Below the pieces are notes generated by a model, which was not told the DNA's origin, did no database searches, and saw only the letters and a list, made by a program, of their open reading frames with translations. From PFL25 sp046260155 (GTDB lineage: Bacteria; Chloroflexota; Anaerolineae; Anaerolineales; UBA4823), in the NCBI GenBank assembly GCA_046260155.1, contig JBJYXV010000054.1:1-64000 (forward strand): a DNA stretch of 64,000 nt, read 5' to 3'. Shown here in pieces: positions 1 through 8,591 of the stretch; the stretch's first letter is position 1, and every line of letters starts with the position of its first letter. The position numbers were made by a program, and so were the translations under genes.

Positions 1-624
1 GCAGGATACAAAGCCAGTAATTCCGCTAATGCGGAGGATGCACTGCTGATGGCAAGCCGTGAACCCCCGGACCTAGTTCTCTTGGATATCGGCCTGCCAG
101 GTATGGATGGGCTCGATGCGCTCCGTCGTTTCAAAGAGCAGCTGGGGATTCCGGTGATTTTTTTAACAGCGCGCCGGCGCAACCTGGACGAGATTCTTGG
201 TCTTGAACTCGGTGCCGATGATTACATCACCAAGCCTTTCGATTTAGATGTACTGCTTGCCCATGTAAAAGCGGCCTTACGCAGGTCGGAGCCTGTGCAG
301 CCGAAAATCGATTCCCGCGCAACCGTAACGGTAGGTGATTTATCGATCGATCCAGGTGCACACACAGTGGTGATCGCCGGGCAGCCGGTCGAATTAAGGC
401 CGCGCGAATTTGCTTTATTGCACACCCTTGCTCTGCAGCCAGGCATCGTCGTTTCCGTGGATGATTTGTTGGCCAGTATCTGGGGTGCCGAGTACATTGG
501 TGAGCCGCAGGTAGTCTATGTACATATACGCTGGTTGCGCAAGAAGATCGAAGAAGACCCGGATAATCCAAAGCGCATCCTGACTGTTCATGGCATAGGA
601 TACAAGCTGGAAGCATTGGGTTAA
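1..624 (+). CDS. OmpR/PhoB-family response regulator, 5' truncated
   Basis: DNA-binding response regulator of a two-component system. The reading frame is open from base 1, so the N-terminal acidic pocket lies outside the window. Visible are the phospho-acceptor Asp in LVLLDIGLPGMDG, the conserved Thr in VIFLTAR, the conserved Lys in YITKPFD, and a C-terminal winged-helix effector domain (LRPREFALLHTLA, then VYVHIRWLRKKIE and GIGYKLE). The stop lies 2 bases before the ATG of the histidine kinase, so the two form an operon and presumably a cognate pair. The signal sensed cannot be told from the sequence. Confidence 0.93.
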   Translation, partial: AGYKASNSANAEDALLMASREPPDLVLLDIGLPGMDGLDALRRFKEQLGIPVIFLTARRRNLDEILGLELGADDYITKPFDLDVLLAHVKAALRRSEPVQPKIDSRATVTVGDLSIDPGAHTVVIAGQPVELRPREFALLHTLALQPGIVVSVDDLLASIWGAEYIGEPQVVYVHIRWLRKKIEEDPDNPKRILTVHGIGYKLEALG

Positions 625-626
625 TA

Positions 627-2072
627 ATGTTCAAGACACTGCGTGGCCAGTTAGTTCTAAGCCACATCCTGCCATCCCTGGTAGTCATCCCGCTGATGGG
701 GATTGCACTGGTATATTTCCTCGAGAGCACATTTATTCTGCCCAGGCTAGAAGACCAATTAGCGGATGAGGCGATCCTGATCACGAATTTTGCGCGTGCA
801 AAACCCGAGATCTTTAATGATGTGCAGCTGGCCAGATCATTACTGGAAGATCTTGGACTTCAGACAGCCACGCGATTGATGATACTGGACCCGGAAGGAC
901 GTCTCCTCGCTTCGAGCGATGCTGAGGATGATTCCAGGTTAAATCAGGTTCTTGCTGATAATGCCATCGAGCAGGCACAGGATGGGACAATCGCGAAAGA
1001 ACTGGATTTCAGCCGTGGACTTCATGGCGAAGTGGTGGACATTTTCGCCCCGGTAATTGATCTGGAAGGGCAATTAATCGGCATCATCCGTGTCTCGTAT
1101 CGTTTTACGACAATAATAGATCAATTGATGGAAGTACGCTATCTCATCCTGGGAATCCTGTTGATTGGCATCCTGCTCAGCGCTGTGCTCGGTGTACTTC
1201 TGGCGATAAATATTGACTATCCCATCCGGAAAGTTTCCCATGCAGTTTTCGATTTGGCACGTGGTACAAGAGTGGAACCGCTACCCGAACAAGGGCCAGC
1301 AGAGATCCAGGTACTCCAGAAAGCAGTCAATTTCCTGGTCACGAGGTTGCGTGATCTCGAACAAAATCGCCACCAGTTATTAGCCAATTTGATTCATGAA
1401 ATAGGCCGTCCTTTGGGCAGCCTGCGAATAACGATCCAATTCCTGAGAAGCGGCTCCAAAGTGAATCAACCGGTTTTAGATGAACTGCTCGAGGGAATGG
1501 AGATGCAGACATCGATTTTACGGCGCCTGCTGGAAGACATTTCACACCTGCACGATCAGCTGATCGGCACCCTGGAGTTAAAATTGGAACCTGTTGAGCT
1601 ATCCGGATGGTTGCCGGTTGTACTGCAATCCGGGGCTGAGGCTGCAAGTAGGAAAGGATTGCAATGGAAAGTCGATATCCCGCGAAATTTACCCGTCTTA
1701 GAAATCGATCCGCAGCGTATTTCCCAGGCAATTGGAAACCTGGTCGCCAACGCAATCAAATATACTCCCAAAGGGGAAAGCGTATCCGTCAGTGCTGGTG
1801 AGCAAGATAAAATGGTCTGGATTCGCATCAGTGACACGGGACCAGGTATCCCAGTTGATGAGCAACAAAAAATATTCGACCCGTTTTTCCGTGGCACCCA
1901 AAAGCAGCGCATTAAACAAGGTATGGGTTTGGGTCTGAGCATTTCCCGGGATTTTGTCGAAGCTCACCATGGCAGGCTGCAAGTTGAAAGCACACCAGGC
2001 CTGGGCAGCAATTTTACGATCTGGCTGCCGGAAGTGAGGCAGTTTTCTGATTTATCCGGAATTGGGGGATAA
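627..2072 (+). CDS. Membrane sensor histidine kinase (HAMP-HisKA-HATPase)
   Basis: 481-residue sensor kinase, partner of the regulator just upstream. It has a TM helix at about residues 12-32, an extracytoplasmic sensor region of about 130 residues, a second TM at about 172-194, a HAMP linker, and an H-box with His257 (NLIHEIGRPLGS). The ATP-binding domain has an N-box (GNLVANAIKYTPKG), a G1 box (DTGPGIP) and a G2 box (GMGLGLSISRDF). The H-box reads HEIGRP where HELRTP is usual, a mild divergence that keeps the His and Pro. No periplasmic domain family is recognised, so the stimulus is unknown. Confidence 0.93.
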   Translation: MFKTLRGQLVLSHILPSLVVIPLMGIALVYFLESTFILPRLEDQLADEAILITNFARAKPEIFNDVQLARSLLEDLGLQTATRLMILDPEGRLLASSDAEDDSRLNQVLADNAIEQAQDGTIAKELDFSRGLHGEVVDIFAPVIDLEGQLIGIIRVSYRFTTIIDQLMEVRYLILGILLIGILLSAVLGVLLAINIDYPIRKVSHAVFDLARGTRVEPLPEQGPAEIQVLQKAVNFLVTRLRDLEQNRHQLLANLIHEIGRPLGSLRITIQFLRSGSKVNQPVLDELLEGMEMQTSILRRLLEDISHLHDQLIGTLELKLEPVELSGWLPVVLQSGAEAASRKGLQWKVDIPRNLPVLEIDPQRISQAIGNLVANAIKYTPKGESVSVSAGEQDKMVWIRISDTGPGIPVDEQQKIFDPFFRGTQKQRIKQGMGLGLSISRDFVEAHHGRLQVESTPGLGSNFTIWLPEVRQFSDLSGIGG

Positions 2073-2100
2073 AAATTTTTTCTTCCAGCTAACGAAATAG

Positions 2101-2135
2101 AACCCTTTATTCGCCCAGTTGGGAAAGGGTTGTTT
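2101..2135 (+). terminator. Possible terminator after the two-component operon
   Basis: Inverted repeat AACCCTTT/AAAGGGTT (2101-2108 and 2124-2131) with an inner CCCA/TGGG pairing, followed by a short T run. It sits 30 bases after the kinase stop. The T tract is weak, so the call is moderate. Confidence 0.45.
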
Positions 2136-2469
2136 CCCTGGAGCATGAAAATCTTCGGAATCGAGATTAGGTTTTCTTAATATCATTTTAATCTTTATAT
2201 AAAGACATGCTTCTGCAAAAAGGATTAAATAGAAGTATGAATTTCTTTGCCAGACAGCCGGGTCAACTTTCACCATAGAATTTATCACCCTGATAACAAG
2301 CTGTGTTCCGGCAGGCGAGTAATTAATAATGTCAGGCTTTATGGTGATTTGTGGGGGAAGACATCTTGATTGCCTTCCTGCGCGGCTGTCCAGCCGTAAT
2401 AAGATTATTTAGATCCACGGTGACCATAAGTTCGTCGCGGATCCCGTTTTTGATTTGCTGGTAATAACA
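2136..2469. other. Intergenic region, nothing recognised
   Basis: About 330 bases of AT-rich sequence between the possible terminator and the small membrane protein. No coding-like frame, RNA gene or repeat was recognised. Confidence 0.5.
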
Positions 2470-2694
2470 ATGAACTACAATTGCTCCGCCTTCCTTACCC
2501 TGGTCCTACTGGCAGCACCTGCTGTACTTTTATTTGTATACTTGCTGGTGCGTTATGTCCAGATGATTCGCAAGTCACAGAATGATATTGATCAGCGGGA
2601 TCCAAGGGGGTTGATCGGTGGTTTACTGATCGTTGCGATTCTGGGTTTCATCACTTTCGTGATATATGCCCTGACCGCGAACCGGCCTTGTTAA
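2470..2694 (+). CDS. Small membrane protein, unknown
   Basis: Predicted 74-residue protein with two hydrophobic helices (about residues 5-28 and 48-68) joined by a charged loop (MIRKSQNDIDQRDPRG). I chose the ATG at 2470; a TTG at 2455 in the same frame is possible. Neither has a convincing ribosome binding site, which lowers confidence. The two-helix layout is typical of small bacterial membrane proteins, but I recognise no family. It precedes the DoxX gene by about 120 bases and may be a separate transcription unit. Confidence 0.5.
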   Translation: MNYNCSAFLTLVLLAAPAVLLFVYLLVRYVQMIRKSQNDIDQRDPRGLIGGLLIVAILGFITFVIYALTANRPC

Positions 2695-2816
2695 GACAAG
2701 GTGAATTAAACTTCTTGATGCGTTAAGGGGGATTTAAGTACCCGATTAGTCATTTGTAAAGACAAAACTAAAGTCTGTACGGTATCCTGAAAGAATGATT
2801 GAAAAGGAGTTAAATT

Positions 2817-3449
2817 ATGAACAGAATAAAAGAGAATAGTCTTTCAAATGCGAGCATTAAATCAATAGAGGATTCACCAGTTGCTCGCTCACTTTTCGGC
2901 GATGTGCGTTGGGCTTGGATCTGGTTGATTCTCCGCCTCTATGTTGGATGGGAATGGCTTCATGCGGGTTGGGGAAAATTAAACAACTCGGCTTGGATCG
3001 GAAGCAAATCAGGAGCAGCGCTCACCGGGTTTGTTAGCAATGCTTTGAAACAGACAGGCGGTGAACACCCCAATGTCCAGGTCTGGTACGCCTGGTTCCT
3101 GCAGCATCTCGTACAACCTTATACCGCTTTTTGGAGCTACGTGGTGACATTTGGCGAACTTTTAGTGGGAGTGGCTTTAATACTGGGAGTGTTTACTGGT
3201 ATTGCCGCCTTCTTTGGCAGCTTTATGAACATGAATTATCTGCTGGCTGGTTCGGTCAGTGTAAACCCCGTGCTCTTGATCTTGGCTACTTTGCTTGTAC
3301 TGGCTTGGAAAACTGCCGGCTGGTGGGGTCTTGATCGCTGGGTATTACCAGCTTTAGGTACTCCATGGCGTCCAGGATATATCTTTCACAATCAATCCGA
3401 TAAGATGAAAAGCGAACAACCCATGGTTGAACATTTGGGACAATTATGA
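2817..3449 (+). CDS. DoxX-family membrane protein
   Basis: 210-residue integral membrane protein of the DoxX/DoxD family, related to the large subunit of archaeal thiosulfate:quinone oxidoreductase. A good Shine-Dalgarno (AAGGAG) lies 8 bases before the ATG. The family pattern is clear: ILRLYVGWEWLHAGWGKL near the N-terminus, an internal FGELLVGVALILGVFTG helix, FMNMNYLLAGSVSVNP, and a final Trp/Gly-rich helix. About four TM helices. In bacteria DoxX proteins are linked to thiol/sulfur redox chemistry and oxidative stress; the substrate here is not shown. It is monocistronic, with a strong terminator downstream. Confidence 0.85.
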   Translation: MNRIKENSLSNASIKSIEDSPVARSLFGDVRWAWIWLILRLYVGWEWLHAGWGKLNNSAWIGSKSGAALTGFVSNALKQTGGEHPNVQVWYAWFLQHLVQPYTAFWSYVVTFGELLVGVALILGVFTGIAAFFGSFMNMNYLLAGSVSVNPVLLILATLLVLAWKTAGWWGLDRWVLPALGTPWRPGYIFHNQSDKMKSEQPMVEHLGQL

Positions 3450-3587
3450 ATGGAGGTAAGCGAGCGGGTATAAGGTTACCAGAATCAGACATAACCCGAA
3501 TCAGTTGGAGCGCAAAATTGCCTGAATGTAGAGGTTTTTTCTCAAACCAACCATAGCAGTAGAGATCAGATCTTGATTGTCTGATTA

Positions 3588-3620
3588 GAGCGGCGGTTAA
3601 ATTAAATCGCCGCTCTTTTA
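3588..3620 (+). terminator. Rho-independent terminator after DoxX gene
   Basis: Perfect 8-bp stem GAGCGGCG (3588-3595) / CGCCGCTC (3608-3615), 12-base AT-rich loop, then TTTT. It lies 140 bases after the DoxX stop. Confidence 0.85.
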
Positions 3621-4301
3621 ATATAGAGACAAAAGAGTAATGTATTGATACAACATTATTCTGACCAGGCTTAAGGTTTTCCCAAATTCAAGTATATGAT
3701 CTTGACCCGTCCAGACTAGCAAATTTCGTGACACAGTACACTGGCTGAGAAGAGTAAGTTCCCGCAATTCTTCACATTATTCAAAAGATAAAGTGAATCG
3801 CTGCTTGGTAAAAGGATAATCCGTTATTTCAAAGATATGAATATCAGCTGTTTAGGGGTCCCAAGCGATAGGTTCTTGACAAAGAAATATTTTTAATGGG
3901 AAAATTCACAAATAGAAGCCAAATATAACAGGAATACTTCTAGTCCAACTCGACAATAACGCAATTGTTGAGCAAACCGATGTGCTGGTGGTGGTGGGGG
4001 CCGTAGGCTTGCGTGAATAGCTTATATAGGTAGATTTATACTTGAAGGATCAATTGCATCATTTTATTAAGGCACATCAGGGCGTCGTCGGACCGAAATT
4101 ATGTGTATCCCAATAAACCTGCCCAGGTTATTTACACAACAACGATTAGCTATCTCCCCTGTTTGCCGCGTATGTCATCCGAAAATTTCTCTGCAAAATT
4201 TTTGAGCATAACCTCATAATTTAATTGCTACACATATCCAACAATTAATCCGAGCATAGGCTGACACCCTCAAAATAATTATCGTCGAGTGGAGGTGACA
4301 C
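3621..4301. other. Long intergenic region upstream of ccoN
   Basis: About 680 bases without a credible gene. As the only upstream DNA it must hold the ccoN promoter, but I could not identify a convincing -35/-10 pair. A TTGA-N4-TCAA palindrome at about 4042 has the wrong spacing for an FNR site (TTGA-N6-TCAA). Confidence 0.5.
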
Positions 4302-5690
4302 ATGTTCAACAAACCTGACAGCGCCAGCCGTAATTTTATGCTCTCCGCTGCGCTCTGGCTTGTAATTGGTGTTTTCATGGGCTTGATACTGGCTTTGGAG
4401 TTTGTATTTCCGGATATGTTTCGGGGAATACCCTGGTTAGTATTCAGTCGCCTGCGCCAAGCTCATACCAATACAGTGATGTTCGCCTGGCTCTCCGGAG
4501 GTATGATCGGCCTTTGGTTTTATATTGTCCCGCGCCTGACCGGGCGTCGACTGTGGAGCGAACCACTTGGCAACCTGACCATGATCTTGTGGAACCTGGC
4601 ACTGGCGGTTGGCATCGTCGCTATTTTGGCTGCGCAGACCCAAAGCCGCGAGTATGCAGAATTTATCTGGATTGTAGATGTTCTGGTTTTAATTGGCCTA
4701 GTACTTACCATGATCAATCTCTATATGACCATTGGATACCGGGTCGAACCGAAGCTATATGTCTCGCTCTGGTACATCGCGGGGACATTAATCTGGATGC
4801 CGCTGTTGTACTTTATTGGCAATGTGATGTGGAATCCCCCAACTGGCGCGCTGACCGGCATTAATGACACCATATTCAATTGGTTCTACGGTCACAATGT
4901 GCTTGGGCTGTGGTTTACAACAGGCTTGCTTCCGGTAATTTATTATATCGTCCCGCGCGAGACACGCACTCCGCTCTACAGTCATTTCCTTTCATTGATC
5001 GCCTTCTGGGGCATTCTCTTCTTTTACACGGGTGTTGGCGCACATCACCTGTTGTGGGCACCCGTCCCTTACTGGTTGAGAACCATCGCGGTTGCCGAAA
5101 GTATCGGCATGGTGCTGGTAGTCGTGGCGTTTATGATGAACATATACCTGACCATGCGCGGTAACTGGAATCGGTTTTTCACCAGTATTCCACTGCGCTT
5201 TATTGTCACCGGCTGGATTGCCTACATTCTGGTTTCCTACCAGGGTTCACACCAGGCGTTACGCGGGATTAACTTGTTAACCCACTTCACGCAGTATGTT
5301 CCCGGTCACGCCCACCTGTCGCTTTTATTTTTCGCTGCATCGGTGGTGATGGGAGGCATTTTCTATGCTATCCAGCGCATATACAATGTACAACTCTACA
5401 GTCGCAAACTGGTCAACGTGCAGTATAGCCTATACGTGATTGGTTTCCTGTTCTTCTTTGGTGGTTTCTTCTTGGTAGGATTGACCCAGGGAACAGCCTG
5501 GCTGCACCAGGGATTGCCAGTCTGGAGCGTGTTGCCCGGCCTGCGCCCTTACATGGCTCTTCGCGCCATTGGCGGCACGTTATTGGTGATCAGTTTCATC
5601 CTGTTTTCTTATAACATTTTCGCTACGTTAATCAAGAACAAACCATTGGCAAAGCCCATACCGAGCGTTCAGCCTGCGGCTGCCGATTAA
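4302..5690 (+). CDS. ccoN: cbb3-type cytochrome c oxidase subunit I (CcoN)
   Basis: Catalytic heme-copper subunit of the high-affinity, proton-pumping cbb3 oxidase. 462 residues, near the usual length, about 12 TM helices. The ligand set can be mapped by spacing onto the known CcoN pattern: low-spin heme His55 (RQAHTNTVMFAW) and His338, high-spin heme His336 (VPGHAHLS), CuB ligands His198 (YGHNVLG), His248 and His249 (GVGAHHLLW), and the cross-linked Tyr242 six residues before the HH pair. Ribosome binding site GGAGGT precedes the ATG. First gene of a compact run; the fused CcoO starts 17 bases downstream. Confidence 0.96.
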   Translation: MFNKPDSASRNFMLSAALWLVIGVFMGLILALEFVFPDMFRGIPWLVFSRLRQAHTNTVMFAWLSGGMIGLWFYIVPRLTGRRLWSEPLGNLTMILWNLALAVGIVAILAAQTQSREYAEFIWIVDVLVLIGLVLTMINLYMTIGYRVEPKLYVSLWYIAGTLIWMPLLYFIGNVMWNPPTGALTGINDTIFNWFYGHNVLGLWFTTGLLPVIYYIVPRETRTPLYSHFLSLIAFWGILFFYTGVGAHHLLWAPVPYWLRTIAVAESIGMVLVVVAFMMNIYLTMRGNWNRFFTSIPLRFIVTGWIAYILVSYQGSHQALRGINLLTHFTQYVPGHAHLSLLFFAASVVMGGIFYAIQRIYNVQLYSRKLVNVQYSLYVIGFLFFFGGFFLVGLTQGTAWLHQGLPVWSVLPGLRPYMALRAIGGTLLVISFILFSYNIFATLIKNKPLAKPIPSVQPAAAD

Positions 5691-5707
5691 AAAAAGGAGG
5701 ATGCGCC

Positions 5708-7681
5708 ATGAAAATGACTTTCAAAACCATAGTAATTGGCGGCCTGATCGTGTTCTTTGCGGTGGTTTTGGCGGCAGTCTTCATCCCAACCGGTGTGTGG
5801 ACTCCTCCGCAAACTGATATCGCCCATCCGTATACAGACCAACAGGAACGTGGGCGCGAATTGTTCTATTCCAATGGCTGCAACTACTGCCATACCCAAT
5901 ACGTTCGCTACGAAGATAGCGCCATGGGACCTATCTCACAGGGCGGTAACTACACCTTTGATAATCCGATGACCCTCGGCTCGGAACGCACAGGGCCGGA
6001 TCTCTCCTATGTCGGCCGCAAACGCAGCGAACAATGGGAGATCAACCACCTGAAAGACCCGCGAGTTTATTCTCCGCTTTCGATCATGCCTAGCTTTGAG
6101 TTCCTTTCAGATCAGGAACTGGAAGACGTTGCTGTCTATCTCTTTGCCCTGGGTGACCGTAATGCCGCCGAATGGATGATCCAACCGCCCGCCGAGTATG
6201 CTGGTGACCCTGATCCGATACCCTATGGCGAAACCAAGCCCACCGATCAAGATCAGGGCTGGGAAACCTGGAACGCAGCGGACTTGCAGCTCGGCAAGGA
6301 AATTTATGTCGATAAATGTCTAACCTGTCATGGCTGCTCCGGGAATGGGTTGGGAAGCTACGCAGGCACATTGATCGTCACACCTGCCGACTTCAAGCAA
6401 GAACCCTTTAAAAACATGCCGGATGATCAGTGGTTCTGGCATGTTTCTGAGGGTGTACCTGGTTCGGTCATGCCGCCTTGGAAGGAAAGCCTGTCACAGG
6501 ATCATCGTTGGATGGTGATTCGTTACATTCAGCAGATTTTCGCCCGCCCGCTGATGCGTGACCCGGCTGAAGGCGATCCCCCTTCAACGTACGCCAGCAT
6601 GACCAATCCACTGCCAAAGACCGTGGAAATACTTGAGGAAGGCAAAGCCATCTTCACCCGCGAATGCATGGTCTGTCATGGTGATGCGGGTACAGGGCAC
6701 GGCCCATACAAAAGCGGTTTGCAACCCTCACCCCCCGACTTCAGCGATGGTAGCTACGGAACGCTTGCAAACCCGTCCTATACCGACGCCGACTACTTCT
6801 GGCGTATCAGCGAAGGGCTGCCATGGAGTGCGATGCCATCCTGGAAATTACGCTATTCTGAGGAAGATCGCTGGAAACTAGTCTATTATATTCGCGTCAA
6901 TTTCACACAGACCTCGCCGCGGCCGGAGATCACAAACGCTCAGGTCTACCCCGATATCTATCTGACACAGACTATGCCATCGGAAGCAAGTGAAGCGGAG
7001 ATTATCGAAGGCGATCTACCGTACATTATGCCACAGACACCTTCCTACGAGCGCGGCAAGCTGATTTATTTACAAAACTGCGCTCACTGCCACGGGCTGA
7101 GTGGGCAGGGAGATGGCTGGGACGGCCAATACCTGGACATCGAACCCGCCAACTTCACGGACCCGAATATGCGTGGCATGTCGGACGGGGATTACTACGC
7201 CCGCGTCAGCTTCGGCGTACAGGACTCCGCCATGCCCACTTGGGGCGAGTTCCTGCCAGAGAACGAGCGTTGGGATGCTATCAAATTTATCCAGGAAGCT
7301 TTCCAGACTGGCTCAATAAATTTTAGTAGCCTGTACTCCGATGAAATAGGAAACAACGTGCTGACATTGAGCTCCGATAATTGGACAGCCGAGGGGAATG
7401 TCATCTCGGCGGAAAATGGTCAGTCGTTGTACCAGAAATATTGTCAGGAATGTCACGGCGACATGGGGCAGGGAGATGGTCCGGGAACCACAAATCTGCC
7501 TTCTGACGGTCCTGCTGCATTCCCCAAAGGTATACCCGAAGCCTACATTTTCTGGCGGGTCTGGGAAGGCATCCCAGTAACTATCATGCCGCCTTTCAAC
7601 TGGATAATTTCCGAAGGTGATATCTGGGATATTACTGCCTATGTACAGCAGATAACCGCAACCTCAGAAGGAGGTCAATGA
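5708..7681 (+). CDS. ccoO: CcoO fused to four cytochrome c domains (pentaheme)
   Basis: 657 residues; a normal CcoO is roughly 200-240. Residues 1-150 form a CcoO/FixO domain: one TM anchor (about 8-28), GVWTPPQTDIAHPYTDQQ, heme site C58-x2-C61-H62, GPDLSYVGRKRS, and Met ligand region SIMPSF (127). Four further class I cytochrome c domains follow with heme sites at C204/C207/H208, C320/C323/H324, C458/C461/H462 and C579/C582/H583, each with a downstream Met ligand motif (SVMPPW, SAMPSW, SAMPTW, TIMPPF). It would carry electrons to CcoN and appears to replace the diheme CcoP. Start follows AAAGGAGG. The stop overlaps the ccoS start (ATGA). Confidence 0.93.
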   Translation: MKMTFKTIVIGGLIVFFAVVLAAVFIPTGVWTPPQTDIAHPYTDQQERGRELFYSNGCNYCHTQYVRYEDSAMGPISQGGNYTFDNPMTLGSERTGPDLSYVGRKRSEQWEINHLKDPRVYSPLSIMPSFEFLSDQELEDVAVYLFALGDRNAAEWMIQPPAEYAGDPDPIPYGETKPTDQDQGWETWNAADLQLGKEIYVDKCLTCHGCSGNGLGSYAGTLIVTPADFKQEPFKNMPDDQWFWHVSEGVPGSVMPPWKESLSQDHRWMVIRYIQQIFARPLMRDPAEGDPPSTYASMTNPLPKTVEILEEGKAIFTRECMVCHGDAGTGHGPYKSGLQPSPPDFSDGSYGTLANPSYTDADYFWRISEGLPWSAMPSWKLRYSEEDRWKLVYYIRVNFTQTSPRPEITNAQVYPDIYLTQTMPSEASEAEIIEGDLPYIMPQTPSYERGKLIYLQNCAHCHGLSGQGDGWDGQYLDIEPANFTDPNMRGMSDGDYYARVSFGVQDSAMPTWGEFLPENERWDAIKFIQEAFQTGSINFSSLYSDEIGNNVLTLSSDNWTAEGNVISAENGQSLYQKYCQECHGDMGQGDGPGTTNLPSDGPAAFPKGIPEAYIFWRVWEGIPVTIMPPFNWIISEGDIWDITAYVQQITATSEGGQ

Positions 7682-7860
7682 TGCCACTTGGGATGTGGGT
7701 TGTAGTTGGTTGGATGGTTTTCGTGGTCATCACGGGCTTTATTATGCTCGTCTGGGGCTGGAAACGCGGCCAATTCACAGATATCGAAGAGGCGAAATAC
7801 TCAATGTTGGAAGATCGAGAGCCAGAAGCTTGGCCTGATTCGAAAGGAGGCAAATCATGA
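7678..7860 (+). CDS. ccoS: CcoS/FixS-like cbb3 oxidase maturation protein
   Basis: 60-residue single-TM protein. The hydrophobic N-terminus (to about residue 26) is followed by WGWKRGQFTDIEEAKYSML, which matches the CcoS signature of a TM helix ending in W-x3-(S/R)GQ(Y/F)-D-(L/I/D)E. CcoS is needed for cofactor insertion in cbb3 oxidase. The start overlaps the ccoO stop and the stop overlaps the next start, both in ATGA, so translation is coupled. It lies here among structural genes, while the CcoI-type ATPase is further down the same locus. Confidence 0.78.
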   Translation: MMPLGMWVVVGWMVFVVITGFIMLVWGWKRGQFTDIEEAKYSMLEDREPEAWPDSKGGKS

Positions 7861-8165
7861 CAGACAATGTCTTACAGATATTGCCCGAAATTCTGGCAAT
7901 CATTGGAGGCAGCGTGGTGATCTTTCTGTTTGCGGTTGCGCTTGGTATTCCACACCGCCCAAAAAACCTACCCGGCAGCAGTGGACATCGCCCACCCGAG
8001 GATAGCGGCGAAAATGAAGAAATTCGGGCTGATGGCTATATTGACAGCTTCGCCGGCGAGATCGAAGAAGCAGGCGGTGGGATGCCCGCGGTCGTCAAAC
8101 TTGCTTTACCAGGTATCCTGATCTGGTGGCTGCTCTACCTGATCCTCAACTGGACGCCGAAATAG
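7857..8165 (+). CDS. Two-TM protein, possible detached CcoP N-terminal domain
   Basis: 102 residues: TM helix (about 8-30), a hydrophilic segment rich in Asp/Glu/Gly (ADGYIDSFAGEIEEAGGG, about 60-77) and a second TM ending in WWLLYLILNW. The order TM, then DG-x-E-E motif, then a helix starting after a Pro and containing WW, resembles the N-terminal membrane domain of CcoP without its two cytochrome c domains. Those heme domains may be the ones fused to CcoO next door. No heme motif is present. The assignment is inference from pattern and position; otherwise it is an unknown oxidase-associated membrane protein. Confidence 0.6.
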   Translation: MTDNVLQILPEILAIIGGSVVIFLFAVALGIPHRPKNLPGSSGHRPPEDSGENEEIRADGYIDSFAGEIEEAGGGMPAVVKLALPGILIWWLLYLILNWTPK

Positions 8166-8174
8166 GAGACATCC

Positions 8175-8495
8175 ATGGCCTACACCTATCAAGTGAGTTT
8201 TGAGATCAAGCACGATCAAATGGAACAATTACGTATTGGTGCAGCGCTCGAAAAGATCCTCGGCTACCTACGCACTCTGTTGCCTAACGAGATGGGATTT
8301 ATCACCGCCCGGGCTATTTACTCGCTCGATATACTTGGAAAGACCCATCTTCTTGTGCAAAGTACATGGGATCAATGGGAAGATTTGCAGGCGCATCAAG
8401 CTTCCGGTCTTGCCGAGAATAAAGTGCTGCGCGAGTTCGAGCCCCACGTTTCCCTCGAGGATTTGAGCGTTCACATTTACGAAGAGGTTGCTTGA
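8175..8495 (+). CDS. ABM-like dimeric alpha/beta-barrel protein
   Basis: 106 residues, soluble, start preceded by AGGAGA. The pattern (YQVSFEIKHDQMEQLR... GFITARAIYSLD... HLLVQSTWDQWEDLQAH... LEDLSVHIYEEV) fits the ferredoxin-like antibiotic-biosynthesis-monooxygenase/EthD fold: strand, helix, central strands, and W-x2-W-E-D-x3-H after the third strand. Enzymes of this fold include heme-degrading and quinone-forming monooxygenases, but many are uncharacterised. It closes the structural part of the cbb3 locus just before a terminator, which suggests a role with heme or oxidase maintenance. Function not shown. Confidence 0.62.
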   Translation: MAYTYQVSFEIKHDQMEQLRIGAALEKILGYLRTLLPNEMGFITARAIYSLDILGKTHLLVQSTWDQWEDLQAHQASGLAENKVLREFEPHVSLEDLSVHIYEEVA

Positions 8496-8530
8496 GCGAG
8501 TTCCCCGGGTAGACTCCTCTCACAGTTTGC

Positions 8531-8566
8531 GAGGGAACAGACGTTTGCGTCTGCTCCCTCCTTTTT
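8531..8566 (+). terminator. Strong terminator inside the cbb3 locus
   Basis: Stem GAGGGAACAGACG (8531-8543) / CGTCTGCTCCCTC (8548-8560) with one mismatch and a TTTG loop, followed by CTTTTT. It separates the oxidase structural genes from the assembly genes and would lower expression of the latter by partial read-through. Confidence 0.88.
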
Positions 8567-8591
8567 ACTGCATTGAAGAAGAAATGAAAGC

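Noticed and set aside
4042..4053. TTGA-N4-TCAA palindrome upstream of ccoN, as a possible FNR site
   Set aside because: FNR sites need TTGAT-N4-ATCAA (six bases between TTGA and TCAA); here there are four.
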